Shown here: piece by piece, positions 16,818-24,934 of the stretch
Layout: each line of letters starts with the position of its first letter
Numbering within the stretch: the first letter of the stretch is position 1
Origin: Thermomonospora echinospora
GTDB taxonomy: Bacteria > Actinomycetota > Actinomycetes > Streptosporangiales > Streptosporangiaceae
NCBI RefSeq assembly: GCF_900108175.1
Contig: NZ_FNVO01000002.1
Coordinates: 311,051 to 375,050, forward strand
Reading direction: 5' to 3'
Length of the DNA: 64,000 nucleotides
Made by a program: the position numbers and the translations under genes
The notes under the pieces: model-generated
What the model saw: only the letters and a program-made list of their open reading frames with translations
Databases searched by the model: none
What the model was told of the DNA's origin: nothing

Positions 16818-17278
16818 CGCTGGACCGGACGTTCGTCGGCCGGGTCTACCGGGACGAGCGGTACTACGAGGTGGGCCGGGAGAAGATCCGTGAGTTCGCC
16901 GAGGCGGTCGGCGACCCGCACCCGGCGTTCACCGATCCGGCCGCCGCGCAGGCGCTGGGCCGGCCGGATGTGATCGCCCCGCCCACCTTCCCGATCGTGC
17001 TATCCATGCGGGCCGAGTCCGCGGCGGTGTTGGACCCCCGGCTGGGGTTCGACTTCTCCCGGGTGGTGCACCGCGAGCAGCGGTTCGCCTACGCCCGTCC
17101 GGTGCGGGCCGGCGACCGGCTGACGGTCACCGTCACGATCACGCGGGCCGACACCGTCGGCGGCAACGACCTCGTCGAGTTCGACAGTGAGATCCGCACC
17201 ACCGGCGGCGAGCTGGTCTGCACCACGACCACCAGCCTGGTCTCCCGGGCTCCCGGCGACGAGACGGAGACGCCATGA
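16814..17278 (+). CDS. HadA/HadC-like MaoC-type dehydratase subunit
   Basis: A 154-aa hot-dog protein of the FAS1_DH_region/MaoC N-terminal type. YYEVGREKIREFAEAVGDPH, then AAAQALGRPDVIAPPTFP, and HREQRFAYARPVRAGDRLTV match the stabilising subunit of mycobacterial HadAB/HadBC. It lacks the D-x-N-P-x-H catalytic segment, which the next gene has. The two genes overlap by ATGA, so they probably make a heterodimeric (3R)-hydroxyacyl-ACP dehydratase that introduces double bonds after KR action. Using HadAB-type rather than FabA/FabZ-type dehydration is a distinctive trait of this PKS. Confidence 0.88.
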   Translation: MTLDRTFVGRVYRDERYYEVGREKIREFAEAVGDPHPAFTDPAAAQALGRPDVIAPPTFPIVLSMRAESAAVLDPRLGFDFSRVVHREQRFAYARPVRAGDRLTVTVTITRADTVGGNDLVEFDSEIRTTGGELVCTTTTSLVSRAPGDETETP

Positions 17279-17730
17279 CGTCCGCGACGACGCGGCCCGC
17301 CCGCCCCGGGCCACGGCACGCCGAGGTGACGGCCGGGCTCGCGCTGCCCGCCCGGACGTTCACCGTCACCCGGGCCGACCTGGTGCGGTACGCGGCGGCC
17401 TCCGGCGACTTCAACCCGATCCACTGGAACGAGCGGATCGCCAGGGCGGTGGGCCTGCCGGACGTGATCGGGCACGGGATGCTCACCATGGGCCTGGCGA
17501 TCCGGGCGGTGACCGACTGGGCGGGCGACCCGGGCGCGGTGGTGGAGTACGGCACCCGGTTCCTGCGCCCGGTGGTGGTGCCGGACGACGACCTGGGCGT
17601 CGAGGCCACCGTCTCCGGCCGGGTCGCCGCGGTGCTGCCGGAGCCGCGAGTGCGGGTTGACCTGGACGTGCGGGTCGGTGCCGACAAGGTCCTCGGCCGT
17701 ACCCGCGCCGTGGTCGCACTGGAGGGCTGA
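17275..17730 (+). CDS. HadB-like (R)-specific hydratase/dehydratase catalytic subunit
   Basis: A 151-aa MaoC-fold protein with the catalytic signature ASGDFNPIHWNE (Asp45, His50), followed by GLPDVIGHGMLTMGLAIR, the typical R-hydratase motif. Partnering with the upstream HadA-like subunit would give a complete dehydratase for 3-hydroxyacyl-ACP. The start overlaps the upstream stop, and the next gene begins 5 bp after its stop. Together with the FabG-like KR at 20070 it would convert beta-keto groups to trans enoyl units. No enoylreductase gene is visible, which predicts a polyene rather than a saturated chain. Confidence 0.9.
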   Translation: MTSATTRPARPGPRHAEVTAGLALPARTFTVTRADLVRYAAASGDFNPIHWNERIARAVGLPDVIGHGMLTMGLAIRAVTDWAGDPGAVVEYGTRFLRPVVVPDDDLGVEATVSGRVAAVLPEPRVRVDLDVRVGADKVLGRTRAVVALEG

Positions 17731-17735
17731 CGGCC

Positions 17736-18533
17736 GTGAACGCGGTGGAGACGTTGAGCGGAGTGATCCGGCCCCGTCCGATCGACGGCCCCGAGGTCCG
17801 ATTGTTCCTGCTGCATCACGCCGGCGGATCGCACACCGCGTTCCGCCGGTGGGTGCGGCACCTGCCGGCCGGCTACGAGGCGTGCCTGATCGAGACGCCG
17901 GGCCGGGGCCGGCTGGCGGGCGTGCCGGCCAAGCGGCGGATGGCCGATCTGGTCGGGCATCTGCTGGCCGACGTGGACCCGTGGCTGGACCGGCCGTTCG
18001 CGGTGTTCGGGCACAGCATGGGCGGGCTGGTCGGGTATGAGCTGGTGCGCGCCCTGCACGCGCGGGGCGGGCCGCTGCCGGTATGGCTGGGGGTGTCCGG
18101 GCATCCGTACGACCGGTCCCCGGAGTACGAGCGGACCTACCTGCTGCCGGACGAGCGGTTCCGGGAGCTGATGGGGGCGCTCGGCGGGGTGCCGCGGCAG
18201 ATCCTCGACGAGCCCCGCTACTGGCGGCTGTTCGAACCGCTGATGCGGGCCGACCTGGAGCTGTGCCAGACCTGGGAGCCCGACCCGGCGGCGGCGCCGC
18301 TGCCGGTGCCGATGACGGCGTTCGCCGGACTGTCGGACGCGGTGGCCGGGCCGGCCCGGATCGCCGGGTGGGCGGCGCGCAGCAGCCGGTTCCTGGGCGT
18401 GCGGTACTTCGAGGGCGGCCACTTCCACCTGAGGGAACGGCCCGTACCGGTGATCGGCGGGATCGTCGCGGACGTGGCCGCGCAGCTGCCGGGGCACGTG
18501 CGCGAGCCGCGGGCGAACGGGGAGCGGACGTGA
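17736..18533 (+). CDS. Type II thioesterase
   Basis: A 265-aa alpha/beta hydrolase of the GrsT/TEII family. HHAGGS is at residues 27-32 (oxyanion loop), the nucleophile elbow GHSMGG at 92-97 (Ser94), an Asp in FAGLSDAV, and the catalytic His in GGHFHL. TEIIs remove wrong or stalled acyl groups from carrier proteins; offloading the final chain is also possible. The GTG start (17736) is 5 bp after the dehydratase stop, and the stop overlaps the exporter start (GTGA). The C-terminus after about residue 245 is charged and probably disordered. Confidence 0.92.
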   Translation: MNAVETLSGVIRPRPIDGPEVRLFLLHHAGGSHTAFRRWVRHLPAGYEACLIETPGRGRLAGVPAKRRMADLVGHLLADVDPWLDRPFAVFGHSMGGLVGYELVRALHARGGPLPVWLGVSGHPYDRSPEYERTYLLPDERFRELMGALGGVPRQILDEPRYWRLFEPLMRADLELCQTWEPDPAAAPLPVPMTAFAGLSDAVAGPARIAGWAARSSRFLGVRYFEGGHFHLRERPVPVIGGIVADVAAQLPGHVREPRANGERT

Positions 18534-19969
18534 GCGGCGGGCGGGGCGGGGTCCCCGCGATCGTGGCGACCGCCGTCCCGATGTTCATGGTGGCGCTGGA
18601 CAACCTGGTGGTGGTCAACGCGCTGGTGCCGATCCGCGAGGACTACGGGGTCGCCCAGCCGGAGCTGCAGTGGGTGGTCAACGGCTATGTGCTGGCGTTC
18701 GCCGGGCTGCTGCTGGCGGCGACCGCGCTGGGCGACCGGTACGGGCGGCGGCGGGTGTTCCTCGGCGGGGTGGCGCTGTTCACGGCCGCGTCGGCGGCCT
18801 GCGCGCTGGCCGGGGCGGTCGAGGTGCTGGTCGCGGCGCGGGTCCTGCAGGGCGCCGGGGCGGCGGCGATCCTGCCGCTGTCGCTGACCCTGGCGGTGGC
18901 GGCGGTGCCGGAACGGCTGCGGCCGCTGGCGGTCGGCCTGTGGGGCGGGATCAACGGCCTGGGGATCGCGCTCGGCCCGCTGGTCGGCGGACTGGTGATG
19001 GCCGGGCTGGACTGGCAGTGGATCTTCTGGATCAACGTTCCGGTGGGGCTGGCGGCGCTGCCGCTGGTGCGCCGGACGGTGCGGGAGGGCCACGGCCGGC
19101 CCGATCCGGTGGACGTGCGCGGCACGGTGCTGGTCACCGCGGCGGTGACGCTCGGCGTGTGGACCATCGTGCGGGCCGGGGACCGGGCCGTCCCGCCGGC
19201 CGAGCCGCTGGTCACGCTGGTGGCGGCGGTAGCGCTGCTGGTGGCGTTCGTACGCTGGGAACGGCGGGCGCCGGCGCCGCTGGTGCCGCCGGGCCTGGTG
19301 CGCAACCGGGCGTTCGCGCTGAGCAACGCGGTGGCGCTGCTGATGTACTTCGGGGTCTTCGGCTCGATCTTCTTCCTGGCCCAGTACCTGCAGTGGCCGA
19401 TGGGGTACGACCCGCTGGAGGCGGGGATCCGGACGCTGCCGTGGACGCTGGCGCCGATGGTCGTGGTCCCGGTCACCAGCCTGCTGGTGGAGCGGATCGG
19501 CGGCGGCGTGCTCCAGGCGGCGGGCTGCGCCCTGCAGGGCGGGGCGCTGCTGTGGATCGCGCTCATCGCCGAGCCGGGCACCTCCTACCGCGGCATGGTG
19601 CCCGCCCTGGTGGTCGCCGGGGCCGGGATGGGGATCATGTTCGCCGCCAACCCGGCGACGGTGATCGCCGCGGTGCCGGAGGACCAGCACGGCAAGGCCT
19701 CCGGGGTGAACAACACCGTCCGCGAGTTCGGCGGCGGGCTGGGCATCGCGGTGCTCACCGCGGTCTTCATGGTCTGGCAGGCCGCCCATCCCGGGACACC
19801 GGCCGCCGAGGAGTTCACCGGGGCGCTGCGCGCGGCCGTGCTGACCGGCGCCGTGGTGGTGCTGGGCGGCGCCGTGCTCGCGTTGTTCATCATTCGCCCG
19901 GCGGGCTCCGGCAAACAGCGTCCCGCTATTTCCGAGTCCCCGGTTCCGGTCGATTCCGCTACCCCCTAA
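18530..19969 (+). CDS. MFS exporter 2, DHA2 family
   Basis: A 479-aa transporter with VALDNLVVVNALVPI in TM1, GDRYGRRRVF as motif A, and GGINGLGIALGPLVGG as motif C of drug:H+ antiporters. About 14 hydrophobic segments are visible. The start is GTG 18530, which overlaps the thioesterase stop; longer frames into that gene are rejected. A second exporter in the cluster, inside the polyene operon, suggests either a second product or redundant self-protection. Confidence 0.9.
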   Translation: MSGGRGGVPAIVATAVPMFMVALDNLVVVNALVPIREDYGVAQPELQWVVNGYVLAFAGLLLAATALGDRYGRRRVFLGGVALFTAASAACALAGAVEVLVAARVLQGAGAAAILPLSLTLAVAAVPERLRPLAVGLWGGINGLGIALGPLVGGLVMAGLDWQWIFWINVPVGLAALPLVRRTVREGHGRPDPVDVRGTVLVTAAVTLGVWTIVRAGDRAVPPAEPLVTLVAAVALLVAFVRWERRAPAPLVPPGLVRNRAFALSNAVALLMYFGVFGSIFFLAQYLQWPMGYDPLEAGIRTLPWTLAPMVVVPVTSLLVERIGGGVLQAAGCALQGGALLWIALIAEPGTSYRGMVPALVVAGAGMGIMFAANPATVIAAVPEDQHGKASGVNNTVREFGGGLGIAVLTAVFMVWQAAHPGTPAAEEFTGALRAAVLTGAVVVLGGAVLALFIIRPAGSGKQRPAISESPVPVDSATP

Positions 19970-19979
19970 GTGATATGTC

Positions 19980-20034
19980 GGCGGGTCGCCGGCGCCGCCT
20001 AGCATGAATTGCCACCGCCGGTGGGCGACCCGCC
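19980..20034. promoter_or_regulatory. Eleven-bp inverted repeat around a possible internal promoter
   Basis: GGCGGGTCGCC (19980-19990) and its exact reverse complement GGCGACCCGCC (20024-20034) flank 33 bp containing TAGCAT, a possible -10 box. This is the only gap of about 100 bp in the PKS operon, so it is the natural place for an internal promoter with an operator, or for a processing/stabilising hairpin. Confidence 0.4.
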
Positions 20035-20069
20035 CGAATGCCCGCGACGAGGAATTCCAGGAGAGCTTC

Positions 20070-20810
20070 ATGTCGGAGAATAAAATCGTCATCGTCACCG
20101 GCGGATCACGCGGCATCGGCCGGGCCGTGGCGCTGCACATGGCACGGGAGGGCTACGACGTGGCCTTCTGCTACCGGTCGGCGTCCCCGGCGGCGGAGAA
20201 GACCGCCGAGGACGTCCGCGGCTACGGCGTGCGCTGCCACCACGCCCCCTGCGACGTGGCCGACGCCGCCGCCGTCGAGGCGTTCACCGAGTCGGTGAGC
20301 GAGCGGCTCGGCAAGCCCGACGTGCTGGTCAACTCGGCCGGCATCCTGCGCGACAACGCGCTGGTGCTGATGACCCGCGACGACTGGGACGCGGTCATCG
20401 ACACCAACCTGTCGGGCACCTTCAACTTCTGCCGGGCCGTGGTCTTCGACTTCATGAAGCGCCGCAGCGGCGTCATCGTCAACCTCTCCTCGGTCACCGG
20501 GATCTACGGGAACCCGGGCCAGGTGAACTACTCGGCGGCCAAGGCCGGCATCAACGGGATGAGCCGGGCGCTGGCCAAGGAAGTGGCCCGGCACGGCATC
20601 CGGGTCAATGTCGTCGCCCCCGGATTCATCGAGACCGACATGACCAATGAACTGCCCGAGAAACTGCGCAAGGCGGCCCTGCAGAAGGTCGGAATGCGCC
20701 GTTTCGGGCGGGCCGAGGACGTCGCCGAGACGGTCGCCTTCCTGGCCTCCGACAAGGCGTCCTACATCACCGGCCAGGTCATTCAGGTGGACGGCGGGAT
20801 CGTCCTTTAA
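20070..20810 (+). CDS. 3-oxoacyl-ACP reductase (FabG-like KR) of the polyene PKS
   Basis: A 246-aa FabG-type SDR with TGGSRGIG (10-17), a catalytic serine in NLSSVTG (about 141), Tyr154 and Lys158 (YSAAKAG), and the C-terminus ITGQVIQVDGG. NSAG replaces the usual NNAG at about residue 88. The start ATG 20070 is preceded by AGGAGAG; a longer frame from 20004 is rejected. FabG-like KRs are the reductases of highly reducing type II PKSs, unlike the ActIII-like enzyme at 170. Spacing to ACP2 is 29 bp. Confidence 0.92.
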   Translation: MSENKIVIVTGGSRGIGRAVALHMAREGYDVAFCYRSASPAAEKTAEDVRGYGVRCHHAPCDVADAAAVEAFTESVSERLGKPDVLVNSAGILRDNALVLMTRDDWDAVIDTNLSGTFNFCRAVVFDFMKRRSGVIVNLSSVTGIYGNPGQVNYSAAKAGINGMSRALAKEVARHGIRVNVVAPGFIETDMTNELPEKLRKAALQKVGMRRFGRAEDVAETVAFLASDKASYITGQVIQVDGGIVL

Positions 20811-20839
20811 CACCACGACAAAGCGACAGGGAGAGTCAG

Positions 20840-21097
20840 ATGAGCCAGACCATGACCGACCGGATGGGCGAGCTGCGCGAGATCGTCGCCGACGTGCTGG
20901 AGGTGGAGCCGGAGGAGATCACCGACGACGGGCTGTTCACCGAGGACCACGACGCCGACTCGCTGCAGGCGATCGACGTGCTGGCGCGGATCGAGAAGAC
21001 CTACAAGGTCGACATCCCGCAGTCCGAGCTGCCCAACATGAACACCCTGCAGGACGTGTACAAGGTCGTCGCCTCGTACGCCGGCTGGCGGGACTGA
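20840..21097 (+). CDS. Acyl carrier protein 2 of the highly reducing type II PKS
   Basis: An 85-aa ACP with the attachment motif DADSLQAID (Ser41) and the acidic segment EVEPEEITDDGLF. It differs clearly from ACP1, being shorter and having the SLQAID rather than SLALIT helix start. Each KS/CLF set therefore seems to have its own carrier. ATG 20840 has AGGGAGAGTCAG upstream. The KS2 gene starts 2 bp after its stop. Confidence 0.93.
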   Translation: MSQTMTDRMGELREIVADVLEVEPEEITDDGLFTEDHDADSLQAIDVLARIEKTYKVDIPQSELPNMNTLQDVYKVVASYAGWRD

Positions 21098-21099
21098 CC

Positions 21100-22320
21100 G
21101 TGACCCGGGCCTCGACACGACGGGTGGTGGTGACCGGCCTCGGGCCGGTCTCCAGCATCGGCATCGGGATCGCCGACTTCGCCGCCGGGATCCGCGCCGG
21201 CCGCAGCGGCATCTCCCCCATCAGCGGCTTCGACTCCACCGGGTTCCCGCACTTCATGGCCGGCGAGGTGCAGGGCTTCGAGCCCAAGCGGATCCTGCGG
21301 CGGCTGACCGTCGACGACTGGGGGCCGGCCGGCGTGCTGGCGGCCTGCGCGGCCCGGCTGGCCGTCCAGGACGCGGGGATCGCCCCGGAGGTGCTGGAGG
21401 CCGCCCCGGCCGGGTCGGCGATGGGTACCACCGGCGGCGAGTCCAAGGTGACCGAGCTGCTCACCGAGGAGGCCATCACCACCGGCTGGGGCGGCATCAC
21501 CCCCGACACGGTCGGCCACATCCCGGCGTCCCGGCTGGCCTACGCGGTCAACCGGGAGCTGGGGCTGACCGGGGAGGCGCTGACCTTCTCGACGGCCTGC
21601 TCGGCGAGCAACTACGCCATCGGCTACGCCTACGACCTGATCCAGAGCGGCGAGCAGGAGTACATGATCGCCGGCGGGGCGGACACCATCGCCCGCTGGT
21701 CGCACGCCGGGTTCTTCCGGCTCGGCGCGATCGCTGCGGAGCGGTGCGCCCCGTTCGACCGCGACCGGGGCGGCATCATCACCGGCGAGGGCGGGGCGGC
21801 GCTGTTCCTGGAGTCGCTCGACAGCGCCCGCGCGCGGGGCGCCCGCATCTACGGGGAGGTCCTCGGCTACGGCCTGAACTGCGACGCCAACCACATGGTG
21901 GCGCCGCACCCGCCGGGCATCGCCGAGTGCATGCGGCGGGCCCACCGCAACGCCGGGATCTCCCCTGCCGACGTGGACTACATCTGCGCGCACGGCACCG
22001 GCACCCCGGCCAACGACGTCGCCGAGTGGCAGGCGGTGACCGAGGTGTTCGGCGACCGTACCCCGCCGATCTCCTCGGTCAAGTCGATGCTCGGCCACAC
22101 CATGGGCGCGGCCAGCGGGTTCGGCGCGATGGCCGCCCTGGTCGGGATGACCGAGGGCTTCCTGCCGCCGACCGTCAACCACGCCAACCCCGACCCGCTG
22201 CTGGAGGGGCTGGACCCGGTGCCGAACCGGGCCCGCCCCGCCGAGCCGCGGATCGTGCAGAACAACGGGTTCGCGTTCGGCGGCAACAACGCCATCACCA
22301 TCTTCGGGAGGCTCACATGA
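21100..22320 (+). CDS. Ketosynthase alpha (KS), set 2, highly reducing type II PKS
   Basis: A 406-aa KS with catalytic Cys167 (TACSASNYAIGY), His near 298 (CAHGTGTPAND) and His near 333 (LGHTMGAASG). It is very similar to the set 1 KS (shared MGTT-GES, HAGFF-LGA, RIVQN-GFAFGGNN). The start is GTG 21100, close behind the ACP2 stop. Asukamycin-type clusters are a known precedent for two KS/CLF pairs, where each pair builds a different polyene chain. Alternatively, one pair primes and the other elongates. Confidence 0.92.
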   Translation: MTRASTRRVVVTGLGPVSSIGIGIADFAAGIRAGRSGISPISGFDSTGFPHFMAGEVQGFEPKRILRRLTVDDWGPAGVLAACAARLAVQDAGIAPEVLEAAPAGSAMGTTGGESKVTELLTEEAITTGWGGITPDTVGHIPASRLAYAVNRELGLTGEALTFSTACSASNYAIGYAYDLIQSGEQEYMIAGGADTIARWSHAGFFRLGAIAAERCAPFDRDRGGIITGEGGAALFLESLDSARARGARIYGEVLGYGLNCDANHMVAPHPPGIAECMRRAHRNAGISPADVDYICAHGTGTPANDVAEWQAVTEVFGDRTPPISSVKSMLGHTMGAASGFGAMAALVGMTEGFLPPTVNHANPDPLLEGLDPVPNRARPAEPRIVQNNGFAFGGNNAITIFGRLT

Positions 22321-23510
22321 CCGCGACGACCACGGGCGCGCTGCCGGTGGCCGCCGCACGGCCCGCCCCCGCGGCCGTTCCGCTGGCCGTCCTCGGCTGG
22401 GGGGTGGTCTCCTCCAGCGGCATCGGCGCGGACGCCTTCGCCGAGGCGATCGTGGCGGGGCGTTCCGGGCTGGCCGACGTCGGGGACATGTTCCCCGAGC
22501 CGCTGCCGGACGAGCGGGCGTGCGCGATGCCCGGCTTCAACGTCAAGGACCACCTCAAGGGCAAGGGCACCCGCCACCTCGACCGGGCCACCAAGCTCGC
22601 CCTGGTCGGCACGGACCTGGCGCTGGCCGACGCGCGCCCGGCGATCGAGGACGATCCCGGCATGGTCGGGATCGTGCTGGGCACCACCGCCGGCAGCGTC
22701 AAGACCACCAGCGACTACAGCCGCGACACCTTCGTCCAGGACAAGCCCTACCTGGTCGATCCGATCATGTTCCCCAGCGCCACGATCAACGGCTCGGCCG
22801 GGCGGTGCGCGATCTGGCACAAGCTGGGCGGGGTGAACGCCACGATCGCCGGCGGCCAACTGTCGGGGCTGCAGGTGCTGCGGTACGGCCGGATGGTCCT
22901 GGGCCGCGGGCACGCCGACGCCCTGCTGGCCGGGGCGGTCGAGGAGTTCAGCCCGCAGATGGCCTGGGCCGCCCGGCACCTGTACGGCGACGGGCCCGAG
23001 CGGGTGCCGGTAGGCGAGGCCGCGGTGGTGTTCGCGGTACGGGACGCCCGCCGGACCCGGGAGGCCGGGATCCGCCCGGACGCCGAGGTGCTCGGCATGG
23101 CGTTCGGCACCTACGCCCCGCCCGGCGAGGCCCCCGATCCGGGACTCGGACTGGCCGAGTGCATCGGCCGGGCGCTGCGACAGGCCGAGGTGGAGCCCGG
23201 CGAGCTGTGGGCGGTCTCCACCGGGGAACGGGGCGTCGCCCGGCTCGACCAGGTCGAGCGGCGCGGCGTGCAGACCGCATTGGGCGGCCGGGCCGTCCGG
23301 TCGCTGCGGGTCAAGTCGCTGGTCGGCGAGTGCCACAGCGCCTCTGGTGGGCTGCAACTGGCCGCCCTACTGGCGCACCACCGCCACGACCCCGCGCTGG
23401 ACGGCCGGGCGTCGCTGGTGACCTCGGTGTCGGCGGACGGCGCGGTCGGCGCGGCGGTGGTCCGCGGCTGGAGCCGGCCGCACTCCCCCCAGAACGGAGC
23501 CGAGGCGTGA
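22317..23510 (+). CDS. Chain-length factor (KS beta), set 2
   Basis: A 397-aa KS-fold partner. Gln181 replaces the active-site Cys (ATIAGGQLSG). The second region reads AVSTGERGVAR instead of CAHGTGT, so the catalytic His is also gone. ATG 22317 overlaps the KS2 stop, and its own stop overlaps the next gene (GTGA). It should form the KS/CLF heterodimer whose tunnel sets chain length. Confidence 0.92.
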   Translation: MTATTTGALPVAAARPAPAAVPLAVLGWGVVSSSGIGADAFAEAIVAGRSGLADVGDMFPEPLPDERACAMPGFNVKDHLKGKGTRHLDRATKLALVGTDLALADARPAIEDDPGMVGIVLGTTAGSVKTTSDYSRDTFVQDKPYLVDPIMFPSATINGSAGRCAIWHKLGGVNATIAGGQLSGLQVLRYGRMVLGRGHADALLAGAVEEFSPQMAWAARHLYGDGPERVPVGEAAVVFAVRDARRTREAGIRPDAEVLGMAFGTYAPPGEAPDPGLGLAECIGRALRQAEVEPGELWAVSTGERGVARLDQVERRGVQTALGGRAVRSLRVKSLVGECHSASGGLQLAALLAHHRHDPALDGRASLVTSVSADGAVGAAVVRGWSRPHSPQNGAEA

Positions 23511-24145
23511 AAAGGAAACCGCGGCTGTACTTCTGCTTCCGCAGTCCGTTCAGCTGGATGGCGCTGCGCCGTCTGGAGGAACTGCTGCCGGAGGCGCCGG
23601 AGCTCATCGACTACTACCCCTACTGGGAGCCCGACGAGCCGATGATGGCGGCGCTCAACGCGCGCGGCGCCGAATTCCACTACGCGCAGATGAGCAAGGC
23701 CAAGCACCTTTACATCCTGGCCGACACCAAACGGCTGGCGAAGCGGTTCGGCTATTCCATGGCGTGGCCGGTGGACATCGACCCGTGGTGGGAACTGCCG
23801 CACCTGGCCTGGATCAAGGCGTCGCACCACGGGCTGGAGCGGGAGTTCTACCGGGTGGTCACCGAGGCCCGCTGGGAGCGCGCCGAGAACATCTGCGACC
23901 CCGCGGTGATCCATAGGCTGGCGGCGTCGATCGGGCTGGACGGGGACGAGCTGGTCGCCGCCGCCGAGGACCCCGCGATCCGCGCCGAGGGGCTGGACAA
24001 GCTCGTCGCGCACTACGAGGACGACGTCTTCGGCGTCCCCTACTTCAAGCTGGGCCGGCACCGCTTCTGGGGAGTGGACCGGCTGGAGGACTTCGTCGCC
24101 GCGCTGAACGCGGCCCGCCAGGAGATCAGGGGAGTGACGCCGTGA
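23507..24145 (+). CDS. DsbA/HCCA-isomerase-fold protein, putative polyene isomerase
   Basis: A 212-aa thioredoxin-fold protein of the 2-hydroxychromene-2-carboxylate isomerase/DsbA-like (GST-kappa) group. The N-terminus is [19 protein letters not shown], where the catalytic CxxC of DsbA is replaced by a S-P-x-S type motif. An all-helical insertion follows, and the C-terminal strand region is [21 protein letters not shown], with the cis-proline motif GVPYF. The SPFS segment argues for isomerase-type chemistry, not disulfide exchange. Proteins of this fold have been linked to E/Z isomerisation of polyene intermediates in cinnamoyl-type highly reducing type II PKS pathways. I assign that role by context. 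The GTG start overlaps the CLF2 stop. Confidence 0.85.
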   Translation: MKRKPRLYFCFRSPFSWMALRRLEELLPEAPELIDYYPYWEPDEPMMAALNARGAEFHYAQMSKAKHLYILADTKRLAKRFGYSMAWPVDIDPWWELPHLAWIKASHHGLEREFYRVVTEARWERAENICDPAVIHRLAASIGLDGDELVAAAEDPAIRAEGLDKLVAHYEDDVFGVPYFKLGRHRFWGVDRLEDFVAALNAARQEIRGVTP

Positions 24146-24267
24146 GCGAGGACGTGCTGCTGGTCGACGACGACTGGGAGCTGGAAGACCCGCTGGAGGG
24201 CATCCCGCAGGCCGTGATCGAGCAGGTGGGCTGCTACGACGCCGACACCGCGGGCGGATGCGGCTGA
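24142..24267 (+). CDS. Forty-one-residue peptide, translationally coupled, unknown function
   Basis: GTG at 24142 overlaps the isomerase stop (GTGA), with GGGGAGTGACGCC as ribosome site. The frame ends at 24267, ten bases inside the LuxR gene start (24258). The peptide is very acidic in its first half ([20 protein letters not shown]), then [10 protein letters not shown], then a short tail [12 protein letters not shown] with two cysteines. Overlap on both sides, and codon usage like the neighbours, make it likely to be translated. An acidic leader-like part followed by a Gly/Cys-rich tail resembles a RiPP precursor, but no maturation enzyme is visible. A small carrier or regulator role is equally open. 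Confidence 0.6.
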   Translation: MSEDVLLVDDDWELEDPLEGIPQAVIEQVGCYDADTAGGCG

Positions 24268-24875
24268 CCCGCGAGCCCGTGGCCGCACCGGTCCCGGTGG
24301 CCGAGCCACCGGGACCGGTGCGTTCGTACGGCCTGGTGGCGCTGGTGGCGGTGCGCGGCGAGCTGCTGCGCTACGGCGTCGCCGCGATGCTGCGGGAGCT
24401 GGCGCCGCTGGTGGGCGAGGTCGTGGAGGACGGCCGGCTGGACGGGCGGCACGTGGACGTGGTGGTGCTGTCGCCCGGCGCCGACACCGCCGCGCTCGCC
24501 GACCGGGCGGCCCGGCGACGGATCAGGGTGCTCGGCCTGGTGGACGAGACCGCCGGCGACGTCCTGGACGCCTACGTGGACGGCGTCGTCCCGTACCGCG
24601 ACCTGACGCTGGAGACGCTGCGGGACGCGCTGACCGGGACGCCGCACACCCGCCCGGCCACTCGGGCGGACCGGCCGCGCCGGGCTCTGACGCCCCGGGA
24701 ACGCCAGGTGCTGGGCCTGGTCGCGCAGGGCTTGAGCAACAAGCAGATCGCCCGCCGCCTGGCCGTCTCCGAGCACGGCGTCAAGAAGCACGTGGCCAGC
24801 CTGCTGACCAAGCTGGACTGCCCGAACCGCACGATCGCGGCCGTCCGCGCCCTGAACGACGGCCTGCTCACCTGA
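24258..24875 (+). CDS. LuxR-family regulator with atypical receiver-like N-terminus
   Basis: A 205-aa protein. The C-terminal GerE/LuxR HTH is at about residues 140-200 ([20 protein letters not shown], then [20 protein letters not shown]). The N-terminal half ([21 protein letters not shown], shown in part as [12 protein letters not shown], and VDVVVLSPG) looks like a NarL-type receiver that has lost the phosphorylatable Asp (VVLSPG). It is probably an orphan response-regulator-like activator tuned by ligand or protein contacts. ATG 24258 overlaps the 41-residue peptide gene. It closes the polyene operon. Confidence 0.85.
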   Translation: MRLTREPVAAPVPVAEPPGPVRSYGLVALVAVRGELLRYGVAAMLRELAPLVGEVVEDGRLDGRHVDVVVLSPGADTAALADRAARRRIRVLGLVDETAGDVLDAYVDGVVPYRDLTLETLRDALTGTPHTRPATRADRPRRALTPRERQVLGLVAQGLSNKQIARRLAVSEHGVKKHVASLLTKLDCPNRTIAAVRALNDGLLT

Positions 24876-24910
24876 CCCGCCTGCTCGCCTCCGCCTGCTC
24901 ACCTGACCCG
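24862..24910. repeat. Thirty-one-bp tandem duplication at the LuxR gene end
   Basis: GCCTGCTCACCTGACCCG occurs at 24862-24879, where it contains the LuxR stop codon, and again at 24893-24910. The two copies are part of a 31-bp direct repeat in the gap to the convergent GtrA gene. Confidence 0.85.
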
Positions 24911-24934
24911 TTCGTCCGCTTCATCTGCGGGACG

